Shown: one piece after another, positions 36,610 through 46,275 of the stretch
How the letters are laid out: each line of letters opens with the position of its first letter
How positions within the stretch are numbered: position 1 is the stretch's first letter
Source: Cristatella mucedo
Taxonomy: Eukaryota; Bryozoa; Phylactolaemata; Cristatellidae
DNA: 64,000 bases
Direction: 5' to 3'
Assembly: GCA_009760855.2 (NCBI GenBank)
Contig: WPIO01000037.1
Coordinates: 197,501-261,500, forward strand
The notes under the pieces: generated by a model
Told to the model about the DNA's origin: nothing
The model's input: the letters and a program-made list of their open reading frames with translations, nothing else
Databases searched by the model: none
Program-made: the position numbers and the translations under genes

Positions 36610-38430
36610 ACACACACACTGACAAACACACACACACACCGTTGTAATTTTCATCATCCTACACATAGCCGTGTTGATAGATTTGAGGGGGACACAGTAA
36701 CTAGACCAGCTCGGCTATCGCAAATTCGTTTCGAGAGCTACCACCACAAACGTCTGATACGTGCTTTCTGCAACAGACCACACTGACACCATGAGAGGCC
36801 GTAGCTGTCTAGCAGCTAGTGTGGGAGTAGCCCATCTGGTATGTTTATGCCAAGAATGCATCAACCCAAGGTTAGTCAGGTGTGTACACGCTGAAGCACA
36901 AGATAGGTACCTGTATCAAATGCACCACAGATAAGTACCTGTACATGTAGAAGCACAGCATTAGTTTTACATTAGTATTAGAATAATTACCCAACAAATG
37001 CAATTACGATGGCTACATGGGATGAGCAGGCAAGAGCGCAGCCTCTGGGTCCTTGCATAGACGGCTGACTATAAGGAGAATGGCATGGTTTGGCTGAGCC
37101 ACTGGCGCCTAATGAGGGACAGCCTAGTAATTAATTATACATTCAAGTTAAGCCATCGACAGAATAGCTGGTGAATTGGAAGTGCCCGTAAGAGCATACA
37201 GTCAAGTTTTTAAGTAAACTGAATTTTGATCCTACTCGTTATTGAAAATCATGTGCTCTCAATAGCCAAATCGTTGATGCAGGGCAAATTTTCAACTAAA
37301 CAATGAACAACTAGGGTTTACCAATACAGTGTAATCGTACGAACACTAATCGGGTCACGGGATAGTACTTTTTTTTATAGCCGAGTTTAGTATTATTATT
37401 TTTTGTCAAAGGTAAGGTCTAATGAGACCGACTATCAGCCTACAGAAAAAATAACCGGTGTCTTATTCCCCTTTGGGAGGCAGAGCAAAGTCAAGAGAAT
37501 GTTTGCCACCTTAACCGAGCTCGTGTGAAAAGCTAAGCAGTCAGTCCATTTGGTGAACCTGTTGGCTCGCTGCACACAACAACAGCTCTGGATCATAAAA
37601 AAGAACTTGCACTCGGCCAAAAAGGCATGCAATACACATGTTTGTTAGTACACACCGGCTGCTTCCTCGGACACCTCAATGATAAATGGCTTGCCTCCTC
37701 GAAGATCGACGTTGCTACTCAGCCTGACCAATGCTTGATTGCCTAGACTGCCGGCGATGGCTGTGAGAGGGCTGGTCACACCAGCACCCAGGCTGCTGCC
37801 AGCAGACGACCTGTTTGCTGCACGCACGATGTATGTCCCGGCGGGTACCCCCGGCAGGTTGAACGCCCGCCTGAGTCTCTCCCTGTCCACGGCAGCCTTC
37901 GACAAAGCTAGCGGCACTTCGGCAGCTGCTGCTACATCGGCGCACGATTCGGGCAGAAAAGAGCCGAGCGAGCGCGACGGCTGCTGCTGCTTCAGCGCGC
38001 CAAGGGGCAGCAAAGACGCAGCTGTCACCACTGCTGATGGTGGTGCACCATCTTCGGTCGCTGCGCAACCGTTGCCACCATCTGTGGCACGGTCATAGGA
38101 AGCAGTCAAAATGGCCGCCGGCTGAGGAATGTGAGACGAAGGAGGCTGCACGGCTTCGGCACCAATCGAAGGTGTGGCCGCCAGACCGGGTGACTCAGCC
38201 CCTGCCGGCGCTAGTCCGTTGAGCTGACCCTTGGCACCGAGGCTATTGGTGGCGACGGCCGCGGCAGACACCGGTTCCGGCGGCAGCGGCGGCGCCACGG
38301 CCGTGCAGTCATACTTGTTCGCCGAGGCAGGCGTTGATGAGTCGGCACCGCAGCGGGCGGTGACACCTTTGTTCCCGGAGGCAGGCATCGTCGAGTTCGA
38401 TCCGTCACTTGAGGCTTGGTCGCGCATCAT
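25078..38430 (-). CDS. mep-1: MEP-1-like multi-zinc-finger transcriptional repressor, five coding exons
   Basis: Spliced gene on the minus strand with exons 38430-37656, 33988-31323, 27486(?)-27373, 27093-26881 and 25752-25078, about 1,480 residues. The N-terminal half is low-complexity (Ala, Pro, Gln, Ser). Three zinc fingers in exon 2 (residues about 716-811) include VCGFRTESLLVLDHHRTTAH, which lines up with the CGFQTESKLVMSTH segment I recall from C. elegans MEP-1. An acidic linker and at least six more fingers follow; CDMCPARFWFHKEL matches the worm's CSRCRDRFWTYEGL. The C-terminus carries a basic PAKLRR patch. In worms and flies MEP-1 acts in the nucleus with the Mi-2/LET-418 remodeller to repress genes, in a SUMO-linked way in flies. 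Intron 1 is phase 1 and the others phase 0. Exon 3's start is the weak point, and a further small exon could be missed. Start chosen as the first ATG after the CpG-rich promoter (Met-Met-Arg-Asp). Confidence 0.8.
25753..26880 (-). other. Intron 4 of the mep-1-like gene
   Basis: Bounded by a GTGAGT donor and a CCTAG acceptor. It has an AT-rich core (26409-26470) and no recognisable transposon. 26531-26551 (CAGAGGCGGAGGGAG) faintly resembles a hAT end but has no partner. Confidence 0.7.
26881..27093 (-). CDS. mep-1: mep-1-like exon 4 (acidic run, finger 4 and start of finger 5)
   Basis: The acceptor TTGTTCTCAG and donor TGTTCG then GTGAGT bound exactly 71 codons, phase 0 at both ends. The exon opens with DDYEEDDEEDDDEND, then a C-x2-C-x11-H-x4-H finger (CPICDGVLDARDLPKHMARI and H). 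The next finger begins CDMCPARFWFHKELIIH, and its last histidine is supplied by exon 5. It lies in a different frame from the longest open frames at this place, so it is easy to miss. Confidence 0.8.
27373..27486 (-). CDS. mep-1: mep-1-like exon 3 (acidic linker), 5' edge uncertain
   Basis: The donor GATGAA then GTGAGT at 27373/27372 is strong and phase 0, and the frame before it is acidic (DGPDPNPDSEMDSSTDE), continuing naturally into the acidic start of exon 4. The chosen acceptor (ACGGCAAG at 27487, after a long pyrimidine stretch) is the only phase-0 site close by. Acceptors at about 27546 or 27535 would need a different phase from the preceding exon. Confidence 0.5.
27745..27850 (-). mobile_element. 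L2 LINE 3' end, variant subfamily
   Basis: (ATA)n then ACATTTGTATAGGGACCTCA, reading on the minus strand as CCTATACAAATGT before the tail. This variant end (ATACAAATG) is closer to the tail of SINE family B than the common LINE end is. Confidence 0.75.
29690..29835 (-). mobile_element. tRNA-headed SINE with an L2-like tail (family B)
   Basis: On the minus strand: A-box-like GGCCCAGTGGCAAAGGTGC, a B box GGGCTCGAGCCC, then GTGAAGTGCCATGAATAGAG, ATTAGGTTGTCTTAGGGCGC and ATGCAAATG. This is the same order as at 9.9 and 40.5 kb. It lies within intron 2 of the mep-1-like gene, same strand. Confidence 0.7.
30243..30350 (-). mobile_element. LINE with an (ACATT)n end, 3' fragment
   Basis: Begins (on +) with TAATGTAATGTAATGTATCT, the reverse complement of the ACATT-repeat tail at 41.43 kb, and continues with the shared segments CCATAAAGACTATGAGAGAG and CTTTCGGTATACATTCGGC. 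It defines a second LINE family together with the 41 kb copy. Confidence 0.8.
30529..31150 (-). mobile_element. L2 LINE, C-terminal and 3' UTR fragment in intron 2
   Basis: (AAT)n tail, then the reverse complement of the full LINE 3' UTR and the C-terminal coding part to about the NSAARLV block, where it is 5'-truncated. It lies just downstream of the exon 2 donor, same strand as the gene. Confidence 0.9.
31323..33988 (-). CDS. mep-1: mep-1-like exon 2 (disordered region and fingers 1-3)
   Basis: The acceptor CTGTCTCTTTCGTAG has a good pyrimidine tract and phase 1, matching exon 1. The exon is 2,666 bases, with Ala-rich runs, a 28-residue tandem repeat (33172-33339) and a helical stretch (FAKRLHTIGLTVVRVAFYNE) before finger 1. 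Finger 1 has an insertion between its first cysteines (CTFRNRFTGAVC), finger 2 is CARCGFG...HQHCEQAH, and finger 3 is a C2HC type (CSMCPYES...RRHEAKC). The donor TCTGAG then GTGAGC at 31323/31322 is near perfect and phase 0. If unspliced, translation would stop 22 codons later at 31254. Confidence 0.8.
33172..33339 (-). repeat. 84-base tandem repeat within exon 2 (two 28-residue units)
   Basis: Two adjacent 84-base units encode LPKACKLQQPGSARLQPGLS-type repeats that differ at only a few bases, so the duplication is recent. It keeps the frame and sits in the disordered region, so it should be tolerated; copy number may vary between individuals. Confidence 0.9.
34340..34384 (+). mobile_element. 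SINE family A, tail fragment
   Basis: GCCACTATATAAAAGAGGCT followed by GTTGAATCAGCTGA matches the last 45 bases of family A. The head is missing. Confidence 0.65.
34755..34828. repeat. (CA)n microsatellite
   Basis: About 36 CA units, pure apart from a CGTGCG edge. Intronic. Confidence 0.98.
35225..35343. repeat. Dispersed tandem 15-mer TATGGCCTTGCTATT, four copies
   Basis: Copies at 35225-35239, 35266-35280, 35298-35312 and 35329-35343, nearly identical, with variable spacers of 16-26 bases. Unequal spacing makes a simple satellite unlikely; decayed minisatellite is the plain reading. Confidence 0.85.
37656..38430 (-). CDS. mep-1: mep-1-like exon 1 (start codon, residues 1-258)
   Basis: ATGATGCGCGACC opens a 775-base exon. 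The donor reads GCCG then GTGTGT at 37656/37655 and leaves one base of a codon (phase 1), completed by the CT that starts exon 2, giving Ala. The encoded segment is mostly disordered Ala/Ser/Pro, but ends in a more conserved-looking stretch (RRAFNLPGVPAGTYIVRAA, then a part ending GGKPFIIEVSEEAA) that may be a small folded or docking segment. Confidence 0.75.
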
Positions 38431-38930
38431 AGCGAAGCCGGGCGGCTCGCTCGCCTGCCCACATCACGCGCCAGGCCCGGCGTCACTCCTCGCGCCGACC
38501 CGGCCGCCACTGCGCGGCCATATCCTGAGTGGCAAAACACGACATATTGGTCTCAAACGAGGTCACAGCGCGCCGGCGCCACTACAGACACATATAGGCA
38601 CTTCGCGCGCGTGCTCGCCAAATGTCAATGACCGTCCAGCGCTGGTGCGCGCGTGCTCGCCAAACGTCAATGACCGTCCAGCGCCGGTGCGCGCTCAGGG
38701 CTTAGTAATCCCGATCTGCGGTTTCGTTATCGGAAACCAGCAAGTAGGTCAACGCATTCAAAATTCAACGAAAAAATATGGCTACACTGGATTTGCGGAT
38801 CCTGTCAGATTTCGAAAAGGTCGAGGGCAAGCAACATCTGCAGGGGCGCACACGCTATACACTGACTGCGCCGTGCCGGCCGGCTCGAGCCGGCCGAAAG
38901 CATAGGAGTCAAATGTCCACACCATCTTAA
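38431..38930 (-). promoter_or_regulatory. CpG-rich promoter region of the mep-1-like gene
   Basis: GC- and CpG-rich sequence lies directly 5' of the ATG on the minus strand, with no obvious TATA box, as in many broadly expressed animal genes. A 42-base unit is duplicated in tandem at 38605-38646 and 38647-38688. The GCCGGCCGGCTCGAGCCGGC palindrome at about 38877-38896 marks the far edge. Confidence 0.55.
38605..38688. repeat. 42-base tandem duplication in the promoter
   Basis: Two adjacent units, each containing GTGCTCGCCAAA and GTCAATGACCGTCCAGCG, differ at about two positions. The location 175-260 bases upstream of the start codon suggests that a binding-site cluster may have been doubled. 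Confidence 0.9.
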
Positions 38931-39730
38931 GGTTTTACGCATTCAGGGTCTTTCACAGTAAAGCATTATGAACGAAAAAAACTAGCGCACTCGCACTTGG
39001 AGCAGGGTTAACACAGGGGGTCAGTCAAAAACACGCGGCCGGCCAACACCTACCTACCACCTCGGGCTGGCAAGAGAGAGAGAAAGAAATATGGCTGTAG
39101 TCACGCAATCCCGGCAGGCACTCGACCAATGAGATCAACGAAAGACAGTCGTACCATACGAAGTCCTTGACCCTCAAGGGCCGCCTCCCATTCCAAGCAA
39201 GGAGTGTCTGCATCTACGAGTGATTTGCAGGGTTCATGAGCAACTCTGCTTAGGAGGGGGGCTAATGCAAAATATGTGGAGCTATACAACCACACTCATC
39301 AGTTGGCCATTCACAAGGCTGAGCTTGTGGAAGCTGTAATATTCAAGCAAACTCTCTACTTGGCTAGCGCTAGCCAATTGTCTCCCCGCGCGACAAGGTA
39401 CGGCGCGGCACCGAGAACGCAGCCTCTTTGCGCAGAGTGGCGCTCCACCTGCTGCGAAGGCCTCAAAAGTTTATAGTGAAACAAAACAAATTGGCAAATA
39501 TTTGTGTCAGCAGACCGAGCGCATGGTAGGCGGACCAGCGCACTGAATGCCATTTGTGCGCTTGCGTCGTATATGATCTCCGCTTGAGCGCTGTGCTCTC
39601 AAGCGGCGACGTCTTCGCTGCTCTGCAGGAACTTCCCTCGAATCAAGCTTGTTCACCGTTGCCCTTTGCAGGGCTGCCAGAAGGAGCAGCATACGGCTTC
39701 TGGCAGCAACAGCAGCAGCTCGTTCCATCA
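38931..39730. other. Intergenic, no gene recognised
   Basis: Short frames only, on both strands. No repeat family of the window was found here. Confidence 0.45.
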
Positions 39731-39905
39731 CATTTGCATGCTGACCCTGTGCATGTCACCCCTAACCATGTTATTCATGTTGTTTGTTTGTCAAGCATGA
39801 TATTGCTCACCATTCAATTGCATTTCCCTTTGCAGCAAATGTAAAGCGCCTAGAAAGAGATTGAGTTCTCTGAGGGCACCTTATCAAGTGCATTACTATT
39901 ATTAT
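39731..39905 (+). mobile_element. L2 LINE 3'-terminal fragment, well preserved
   Basis: TTGCATGCTGACCCTGTGCA through AAGCGCCTAGAAAGAGATTG to an (ATT)n tail. Close to the 55.8 kb copy, so probably young. Confidence 0.9.
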
Positions 39906-40439
39906 TACTATATTATCGGAACTACGTAGGGGATTTAACAAATGCAAACTAACAGCTAATACTGCTTCACACGTGGCCATCCGCTTTCGGGTTTAATGTT
40001 CTGCGCACGAGTTACATAAGGCGCCCGACGTCTGCTCTCCAGCCACATTCCTGCCTAGTTGGTGAGTGAGTGGCGTGCAAGCGAGGCAGACAGAGAAGGC
40101 GGCTTTGCCGAAGTTTATTTTATGCAATCAAAGGGTTGCTGAACTTAATGCCAAGAATAGCAAAGCGAGCCAATACACCAGTTTCAGCTTTGATGAGATC
40201 GTATGCAGGTCAGTGGCTTTGTGCTTAGAGGAGAGTTACAACATAGGCTGACAGATATTCAACTCCGGCAAATCTCTCAGTCCCGTGCAGCATCCAAATG
40301 GTCACGAATTTTGGTACGAAAAACGGAACCAAGCGATCTAGGCGGTTCATTCGTAGAAGGCTGGTGGTAGCATCCTAGGTAGTGCAAGACATCGACGGAG
40401 GTGCCCTGCCTGACAGGCCGTTGCCCTGACCTGCTGAAC

Positions 40440-40592
40440 ATTTATTTCACATAGAATCCCAGTCATTATAGCATAAGGCAAACATCTTCAACGACTAAGG
40501 TATAGGGCTCGAGCCCTGCAGTGTATGAAAAGCGCCCAGATACAGATTAGGTTCTCTTAAGAGCCCAATACAAATGTATATTTTTTTTTACA
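40440..40592 (+). mobile_element. tRNA-headed SINE with an L2-like tail (family B)
   Basis: A-box-like TAGCATAAGGCAAAC, then a B box GGGCTCGAGCCCTGC about 35 bases on, then GAAAAGCGCCCAGATACAGA, TTAGGTTCTCTTAAGAGCCC and AATACAAATG with a T-rich end. It is the clearest join between a tRNA-like head and an L2-like tail. Confidence 0.75.
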
Positions 40593-40984
40593 TTATCAAG
40601 CATCTGATTGAACTGCTGGACCAAAGCCAATATAACCAATAATCATGAGCCACATATAACCAATTCGCCCTTCTTCAGCAGTGGCGGCAGTGACGGCAGT
40701 GATGGCAGTGGCTCGCACAACCGCGGCTCTCTACAGCCTCTTGCCGTCTTCGCTTCTTCAAACTGCAACTGCACCAATCCCATTCCTTCTCTGTTAGCAA
40801 CTGATGCATTTGACAGCAGCCAGTACGGTTACATGGCCAAGGGTCAGGCAGACGCTGGTCAGATCTCGAAAGAACGTCGTCGTAGGCCTGGATTTGTGAG
40901 CCGGACGTCTAAGCTACCCATACATCAAGCCACCGTACATCAAGGACGATCGACCTTGCTTGTCAAACTCAGGAATACATTATG

Positions 40985-41455
40985 GCCAAGCGAGTGAAGC
41001 TGCTTGAAGAGTTCGTACCTAGCTGAACCGCTGCACCAGTTTCAGCCTGTTCGCGCCCTCAGGTCCTGTGTGGACAATAAATTAGCTGTCCCATTCCTCC
41101 GCTTAAAGACAGTTGGCGATAGAAGCTTTAGCTCTGCAGGTCCTAGACTGTGGAACTCGCTTCCACAATTCTTACACAACGACAACTACTCTCCAACTGC
41201 CGACTATGGCACATCTTTTTCAGCGGTCCTGAACTGCTACTTCTATGCTACTCACTACCTCAACTGCTCTCCTGACTGTGCTAGGCTTCCCACTTTTTCT
41301 TTGCTGCGTGAGACGAAGTCTGTTGGCTACTGAATGTGTACCGAAAGCCGCTTAAGCTGTGAGTGCGCTATACAAAACTCTCCTGCGTAACACCCACATG
41401 GTCTTTATGACTTTGTGGAGTTACTGACGGAGATACATTACATTACATTACATGG
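40985..41455 (+). mobile_element. LINE with an (ACATT)n end, C-terminus and 3' UTR
   Basis: The frame at 41004-41333 encodes a typical CR1/L2-type LINE C-terminus: YLAEPLHQFQPVRALRS, then VPFLRLKTVGDRSFSSAGPR and LWNSLPQF. After the stop come CGAAAGCCGCTTAAGCTGTG, CGCTATACAAAACTCTCC and a tail of ACATT units ending near 41452. It is distinct from the (ATT)n family both in protein and in tail. Confidence 0.85.
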
Positions 41456-42349
41456 ACAGTTAGTCGACACCACGTCGACAAAAGGCAAGGACATAAAAAT
41501 AACACTAGTTAGCCAACTACTTGGGTGAGAAACATGCAGTGCAACTGGTATCCCACGATAGCACATGATGGAGACGACAGCTAGGCACTAGGGTTACAGG
41601 TACTAAGTTAAGGAAACCTTCAGTGACACCAAGGACGGGATACTTTTTACAGGTTGGTAAGCTAGCTAGCTTAGATTGATTTGCGCTTTTAGAATATTAC
41701 AATAACGGGCATGCAAACGGTGGTCAGCTAGCCAGGCTTGCAACATGCCACAGGCCATTATCCTCATCGCTGTGTATAAAACACGACTGACGGCAGCTGG
41801 TTATTATATAGAACGATCTGAGGAGTCAGGTGTGTACGATAGCTATAGGGTAAAAGTGCACGTACATCATCTCATGCACAGAGGGCACATATGGAATGCA
41901 CATTTTGCACACGAGCAGCAAAACAGAACACCACATAGGCACCCCATGTCTACAATCGCTAAGTGAGCAGCGACAGAAGCAAAGGTGCAAACCAAAAACA
42001 AAAAAGCCACAGACTGAATCAGTAACATATCGGTCTAGACACGTCGGACTATTTTCCAAAAATCCAAAGCCCTAGATCTCAAACCTCCATTCAGTAACTC
42101 GTCCAACAGGAACATGAGTTTCAGTAGCGAATATAATTGGACAAGGATGAGCAGTGGCATCGGAAAAAAGATCACAGAAATAACCGATCTGACAGACTGG
42201 ATAAGAGGATCATATAGTAGGACTATCTCAGAGGAAGCTGACGAACGATAACTGAGATCAGATTGGTTTGTGTGGAATTGAATTGATCCAGATTCACCAA
42301 GTAAAAGCCTGAAAAAAATATGGCTATCTTATAAAATACAAATACAATA
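41456..42349. other. No gene recognised
   Basis: Short frames of up to 77 codons, none with motifs. Confidence 0.45.
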
Positions 42350-42525
42350 CTGGCTGATTTAACAGCCTCTTTTGTATAGCGACAGGAGAGCCTTTACGGC
42401 TATCACCACCGCTTGCAGTGGCGATAAAGAATAACCCACCGCAGGATTCGAACTCACAACCTCGGAACCGAAGTTGTGAAAAGCATCTGCCTTACCGAGT
42501 GTGCCATCACGGTTCACCAAGCTCT
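42350..42525 (-). mobile_element. tRNA-derived SINE (family A)
   Basis: ACTGGCTGATTTAACAGCCT, GTATAGCGACAGGAGAGCC, the B-box complement GGATTCGAACTCACAACC and the head GTGCCATCACGGTTCACC, all in reverse order. Nearly complete. Confidence 0.9.
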
Positions 42526-42761
42526 CTGGCATATTATCATCTGGCATACTATCATCATATTCACGATACTCTGGCTTCTCTTCAACTCCACGTATACTTC
42601 TTTCTTTCTCTTATAATGAAGCCACATCATTGTCCTTACATAAACACCTTAAGGACAGTCAGAAAGCTAAAGTCTGAAAACCAAGAAAACTATATGAGCT
42701 GTGTTAATAAAGCAAATTTAGCTATACCGATCGATCGGCAATGCTATATAGCTACCATGGG

Positions 42762-42764
<3 letters not shown>

Positions 42765-42846
<82 letters not shown>
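42765..42846. repeat. (GA)n microsatellite
   Basis: Pure GA, about 41 units, ending about 20 bases before the tail of the next LINE copy. Confidence 0.98.
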
Positions 42847-42849
<3 letters not shown>

Positions 42850-42868
42850 CGGTGTCGCAGAGAAGGGT

Positions 42869-43610
42869 AATGATAATAATAATAATAATGCACTTGATAA
42901 AGCACCCTCAGATAACTCAATCTCTTTCTAGGAGTTTTAAATTTGCTGCAAAGGGAAATGCAATTGAATGGTGAGGAATATCATGTTTGATAAACAACAT
43001 GAATAACATGGTTAGGGGTGACATGCACAGGGTCAGCGTGCAAGTGTGGTTAGTGGCAGCATGCAGTGTCAGCATGCATAAGCACATGAAGGACGTATCA
43101 CAGGGACCCACTAAAAGCTGTCCTAAATAGGTGTGTTCCTAAGTTCTTTTTTAATGTGGACAAGTCAGGAGATGTCGGGAGTGAGTTCCAGGCTTTGGGA
43201 GCATATGAACAAAAGGCACGGTCACCAAAGGATTTGAGGTTTGTACGAAGTATAGGTAAACAGTTAGTGTCCGAAAAGCAGGTGGTGCGATGCTTAGCCT
43301 GGTGGGCAGTAGATCTGATAGGTAGGCTGGAGCCAAAGAATGAAATGACCTATAAGTGAGCGACAAAACCTTGAAGTCAATCCGTTGCTTGAATGGTAGC
43401 CAGTGCAGGTCGGCGAGAAGTGGAGTAATGTGGCAACTGCGACGCCCACGACAAACAAGCCTAGCTGCAGAGTTTAGCACCAGCTGTAAGCGCCTGATTG
43501 CACATGCCGGTAGGCCAGCAAGCAGTGAGTTACAGAAGTCAAGACGGGATGTCACAAATGTACGGACCAACTTAGACGTGGTATCCTTATCCAAACAGAA
43601 GGTAAGTGCA
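42869..43610 (-). mobile_element. L2 LINE, C-terminal half and 3' UTR
   Basis: (AAT)n tail, 3' UTR, then the minus-strand frame 43151-43594 reading MDKDTTSKLVRTFVTSRLDF through LHWLPFKQRIDFKV to the C-terminus without interruption. Among the best-preserved coding pieces of the family here. Confidence 0.9.
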
Positions 43611-43944
43611 TCCTAGGTGCATTGGACACCGTAAGTAAGGCTACCAGGGCGGCTATCATTCTGTTGCTGAATGCAGCAACGAAATTCTCTTCATTCCCTT
43701 TTGATTTGCAGAGGAACCGCTTACCTTGGCCGAATGGCTCTTTCCTTAACTGGGCTCAATACGACTTTCTTCGAAGGGGCCTCCTTAGCAAGTTAAGAAT
43801 GAAAGAGGCAATGGGTCGAGGAGACACCCCTCTCCGACTGGGCCTGAACTCAGCTTGCAACAAATGCATGGAACCGCTCCAGACTCAATGTACCGTTCAC
43901 ATAAACAAAGAGTAAGTGACTATTTAAATGCTACCTAAAAAAAC

Positions 43945-44095
43945 ACTAGCTGATTCAACATCCTCTTTTGTATAGCGGCATAAGAGCCTTAAAGGTTTTC
44001 ACCGTCGCCTTCAGCAGCACAGGTTTCGAACCCACGACCTCGAGACCGAGGTCATGAAGAGCAACCGCCTTACCTAACGTGCCATCACGGCAGGA
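43945..44095 (-). mobile_element. tRNA-derived SINE (family A)
   Basis: ACTAGCTGATTCAACATCCT to the B-box complement GGTTTCGAACCCACGACC and the head CGTGCCATCACGG. It lacks only the first bases of the head. Confidence 0.9.
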
Positions 44096-44324
44096 TAATT
44101 GGTAATGGCAACCAATTTGTGCCTCAAAACACAGCCAACAAACATCGAAGCACAAGCAAAAGTGCACATGTATGTCGGCAATAAGCAAGCGAAGCTTACT
44201 ACGACAAAACATAGCGAGTAGGTTAACGGTACATACCTTGTTCTCTCGAAGCACGATCACGACCATCTGATCCTGCTAATAGTGTGCCATTAGCTGAATG
44301 AATACTGAGCACATAATGCAATTA

Positions 44325-44367
44325 TAATATATATATATATATAATATATATACAATATATATATACA

Positions 44368-44398
<31 letters not shown>

Positions 44399-44414
44399 AT
44401 ACAATATATATATA
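44325..44414. repeat. (AT)n tract with AATAC interruptions
   Basis: Alternating AT with periodic ACA breaks, low complexity. Confidence 0.95.
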
Positions 44415-44561
44415 GGCCAAAGATTCGGTTTTAAAATCTAATCTATTCATAACTGTTAACATACTCTAGTGGTGGCAGAAAATAATGCTTGTTGAGTGGC
44501 ATGCATGCAAGGAGCCAGAGAAGCCGGTTTTGCTGACTTCAAGTTCATTTTCCACACACAT

Positions 44562-45322
44562 CCAGACACAATCTAGGCTTTCACTTCTATGCAGATGACA
44601 CTCAAGTTATACGTTAGCGTGGATCACTCCTAGCCCTCCAGCATGTCGAATTCTCTCAGCTCCCTTGCTGCATGTATTGATAACAACCGCACATGGATGG
44701 CAGTAAATTTTCTTAAATCGAATGATGATGAAACCAACTTACTAGTTATAGGCAAAACAAAAGTGATTCAGCAGTTAGAAAGTTTATCGCTCATAAACAG
44801 CTCTGCCAGCATATCTCCTGTTGAATCTGTGCGAAATCTAGGTGTCGAGTTCCTAAGTGACCTTTCATTAGACAACCACATCGGCATCACAGTCAAGTCT
44901 GCCTACTTTCAGCTACATGACATTGCTAAAATCGAGGCTTTTTTAGACATGAGTACCACATCTAAATTGGTCCATACACTTGTGACATCCCCTCTGACAT
45001 TCTGTAACTCACTGCTTGCTGGTCTGCTAGCGTGTGCAATCAGGCGCTTACAGCTGGTGCACAACTCAGCAGCCAGGCTTGTCTGTCGTGAGCGTCGAAG
45101 CTGCCACATCACACCACTTCTCGCCGATCTACACTGGCTTCCAGTCAAGCAACCCATCGACTTCAAGGTTCTGTCACTCACTTTTAGGTCCCTTCATTCT
45201 TTGGCTCCAGCTTACCTATCAGATCTACTCCCCCCACCAGTCTTAGCATCGTACCACCAGCTTTTCGGATACTAACCGTTTACCTAGACTTCGTACAAAC
45301 CTCAAATCCTTGAGATACCGTG
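44562..45322 (+). mobile_element. L2 LINE, reverse-transcriptase C-half, truncated at both ends
   Basis: Starts just before the catalytic motif (TTCTATGCAGATGACACTCA) and runs in frame from about 44643 to the C-terminal region (LHWLPVKQPIDFKV). It stops inside the C-terminal coding part, where a GA tract replaces the rest. The missing 3' end is unusual for a LINE insertion and points to later loss or replacement. Confidence 0.85.
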
Positions 45323-45433
45323 CATTTAGTTCGAGATAGAGGGAGAGGGAGAAGAGAGGGAGAGAAAGAAAGAAAGAGACAGAGATAAAGAGATAGAGGG
45401 AGGGAGGCAGGGAGAGGGAGGGAGGGAGAGAGA
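45323..45433. repeat. (GA)n-rich tract joining two LINE pieces
   Basis: GA/GGGA-rich purine tract directly between a +-strand LINE piece without its 3' end and the tail of a minus-strand LINE. Confidence 0.9.
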
Positions 45434-46010
45434 ATACTAATAATAACAATGCATTTGATATAACACCCTCAGAGAACTCAATCTCTGTCGAGGCACTTTA
45501 CACTTGCTACAAAGGAAGCATTATCAAATGGTTAGTGGTGGCATGCTCAATAAACAACAGGAATAACATGGTTAGGGGTGACATGCACAGAGTCAGCATG
45601 CAAGTTTGGTTAGTGGCAGCATGCAACAGTGTCAGCATGCATAAGCACATCAAGGACGAATCACAGGGACCCACTAAGTGCTGTCATAAATCGATGCGTT
45701 TTCAGTTTCTTTTAATGTGGATAAGTCAGGAGATGTCGGGAGTGAGCTCCAGGCTTTGGGAGCATATGAACTAAAGGCACGGTCACCAAAGAATTTGAGG
45801 TTTGTACGAAGTATAGGTAAACAGTTAGTGTCCGAAAAGCCGGTGGTGCGATGCTCAGCCTGGTGGGGCAGTAGATCTGATAGGTAGGCTGGAGCCAAAG
45901 AATGAAGGGACCTAAAAGTGAGTGACAGAACCTTGAGGTCAATGCGTTGCTTGACTGGGAGCCAGTGTAGGTCGGCGATAAGTGGTGTGATGTGGCAACT
46001 GCGATGCTCC
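45434..46010 (-). mobile_element. L2 LINE, C-terminal and 3' UTR fragment
   Basis: (AAT)n tail, 3' UTR and C-terminal coding part up to the LADLHWLP block, then cut off by a GA tract at about 46022. The minus-strand frame here extends into the GA tract and so has a false Ser/Leu N-terminus. Confidence 0.9.
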
Positions 46011-46021
46011 GACAGACAAAA

Positions 46022-46275
<254 letters not shown>

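Larger units (their letters stand above)
33989..37655 (-). other. Intron 1 of the mep-1-like gene
   Basis: Phase 1 intron of about 3.7 kb. Contains part of a SINE tail (34340-34384, +), (CA)n at 34755-34828, degenerate tandem repeats at 35225-35343 and a CA-rich tract at 36501-36640. Otherwise ordinary AT-richer sequence with no recognised gene. Confidence 0.75.
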
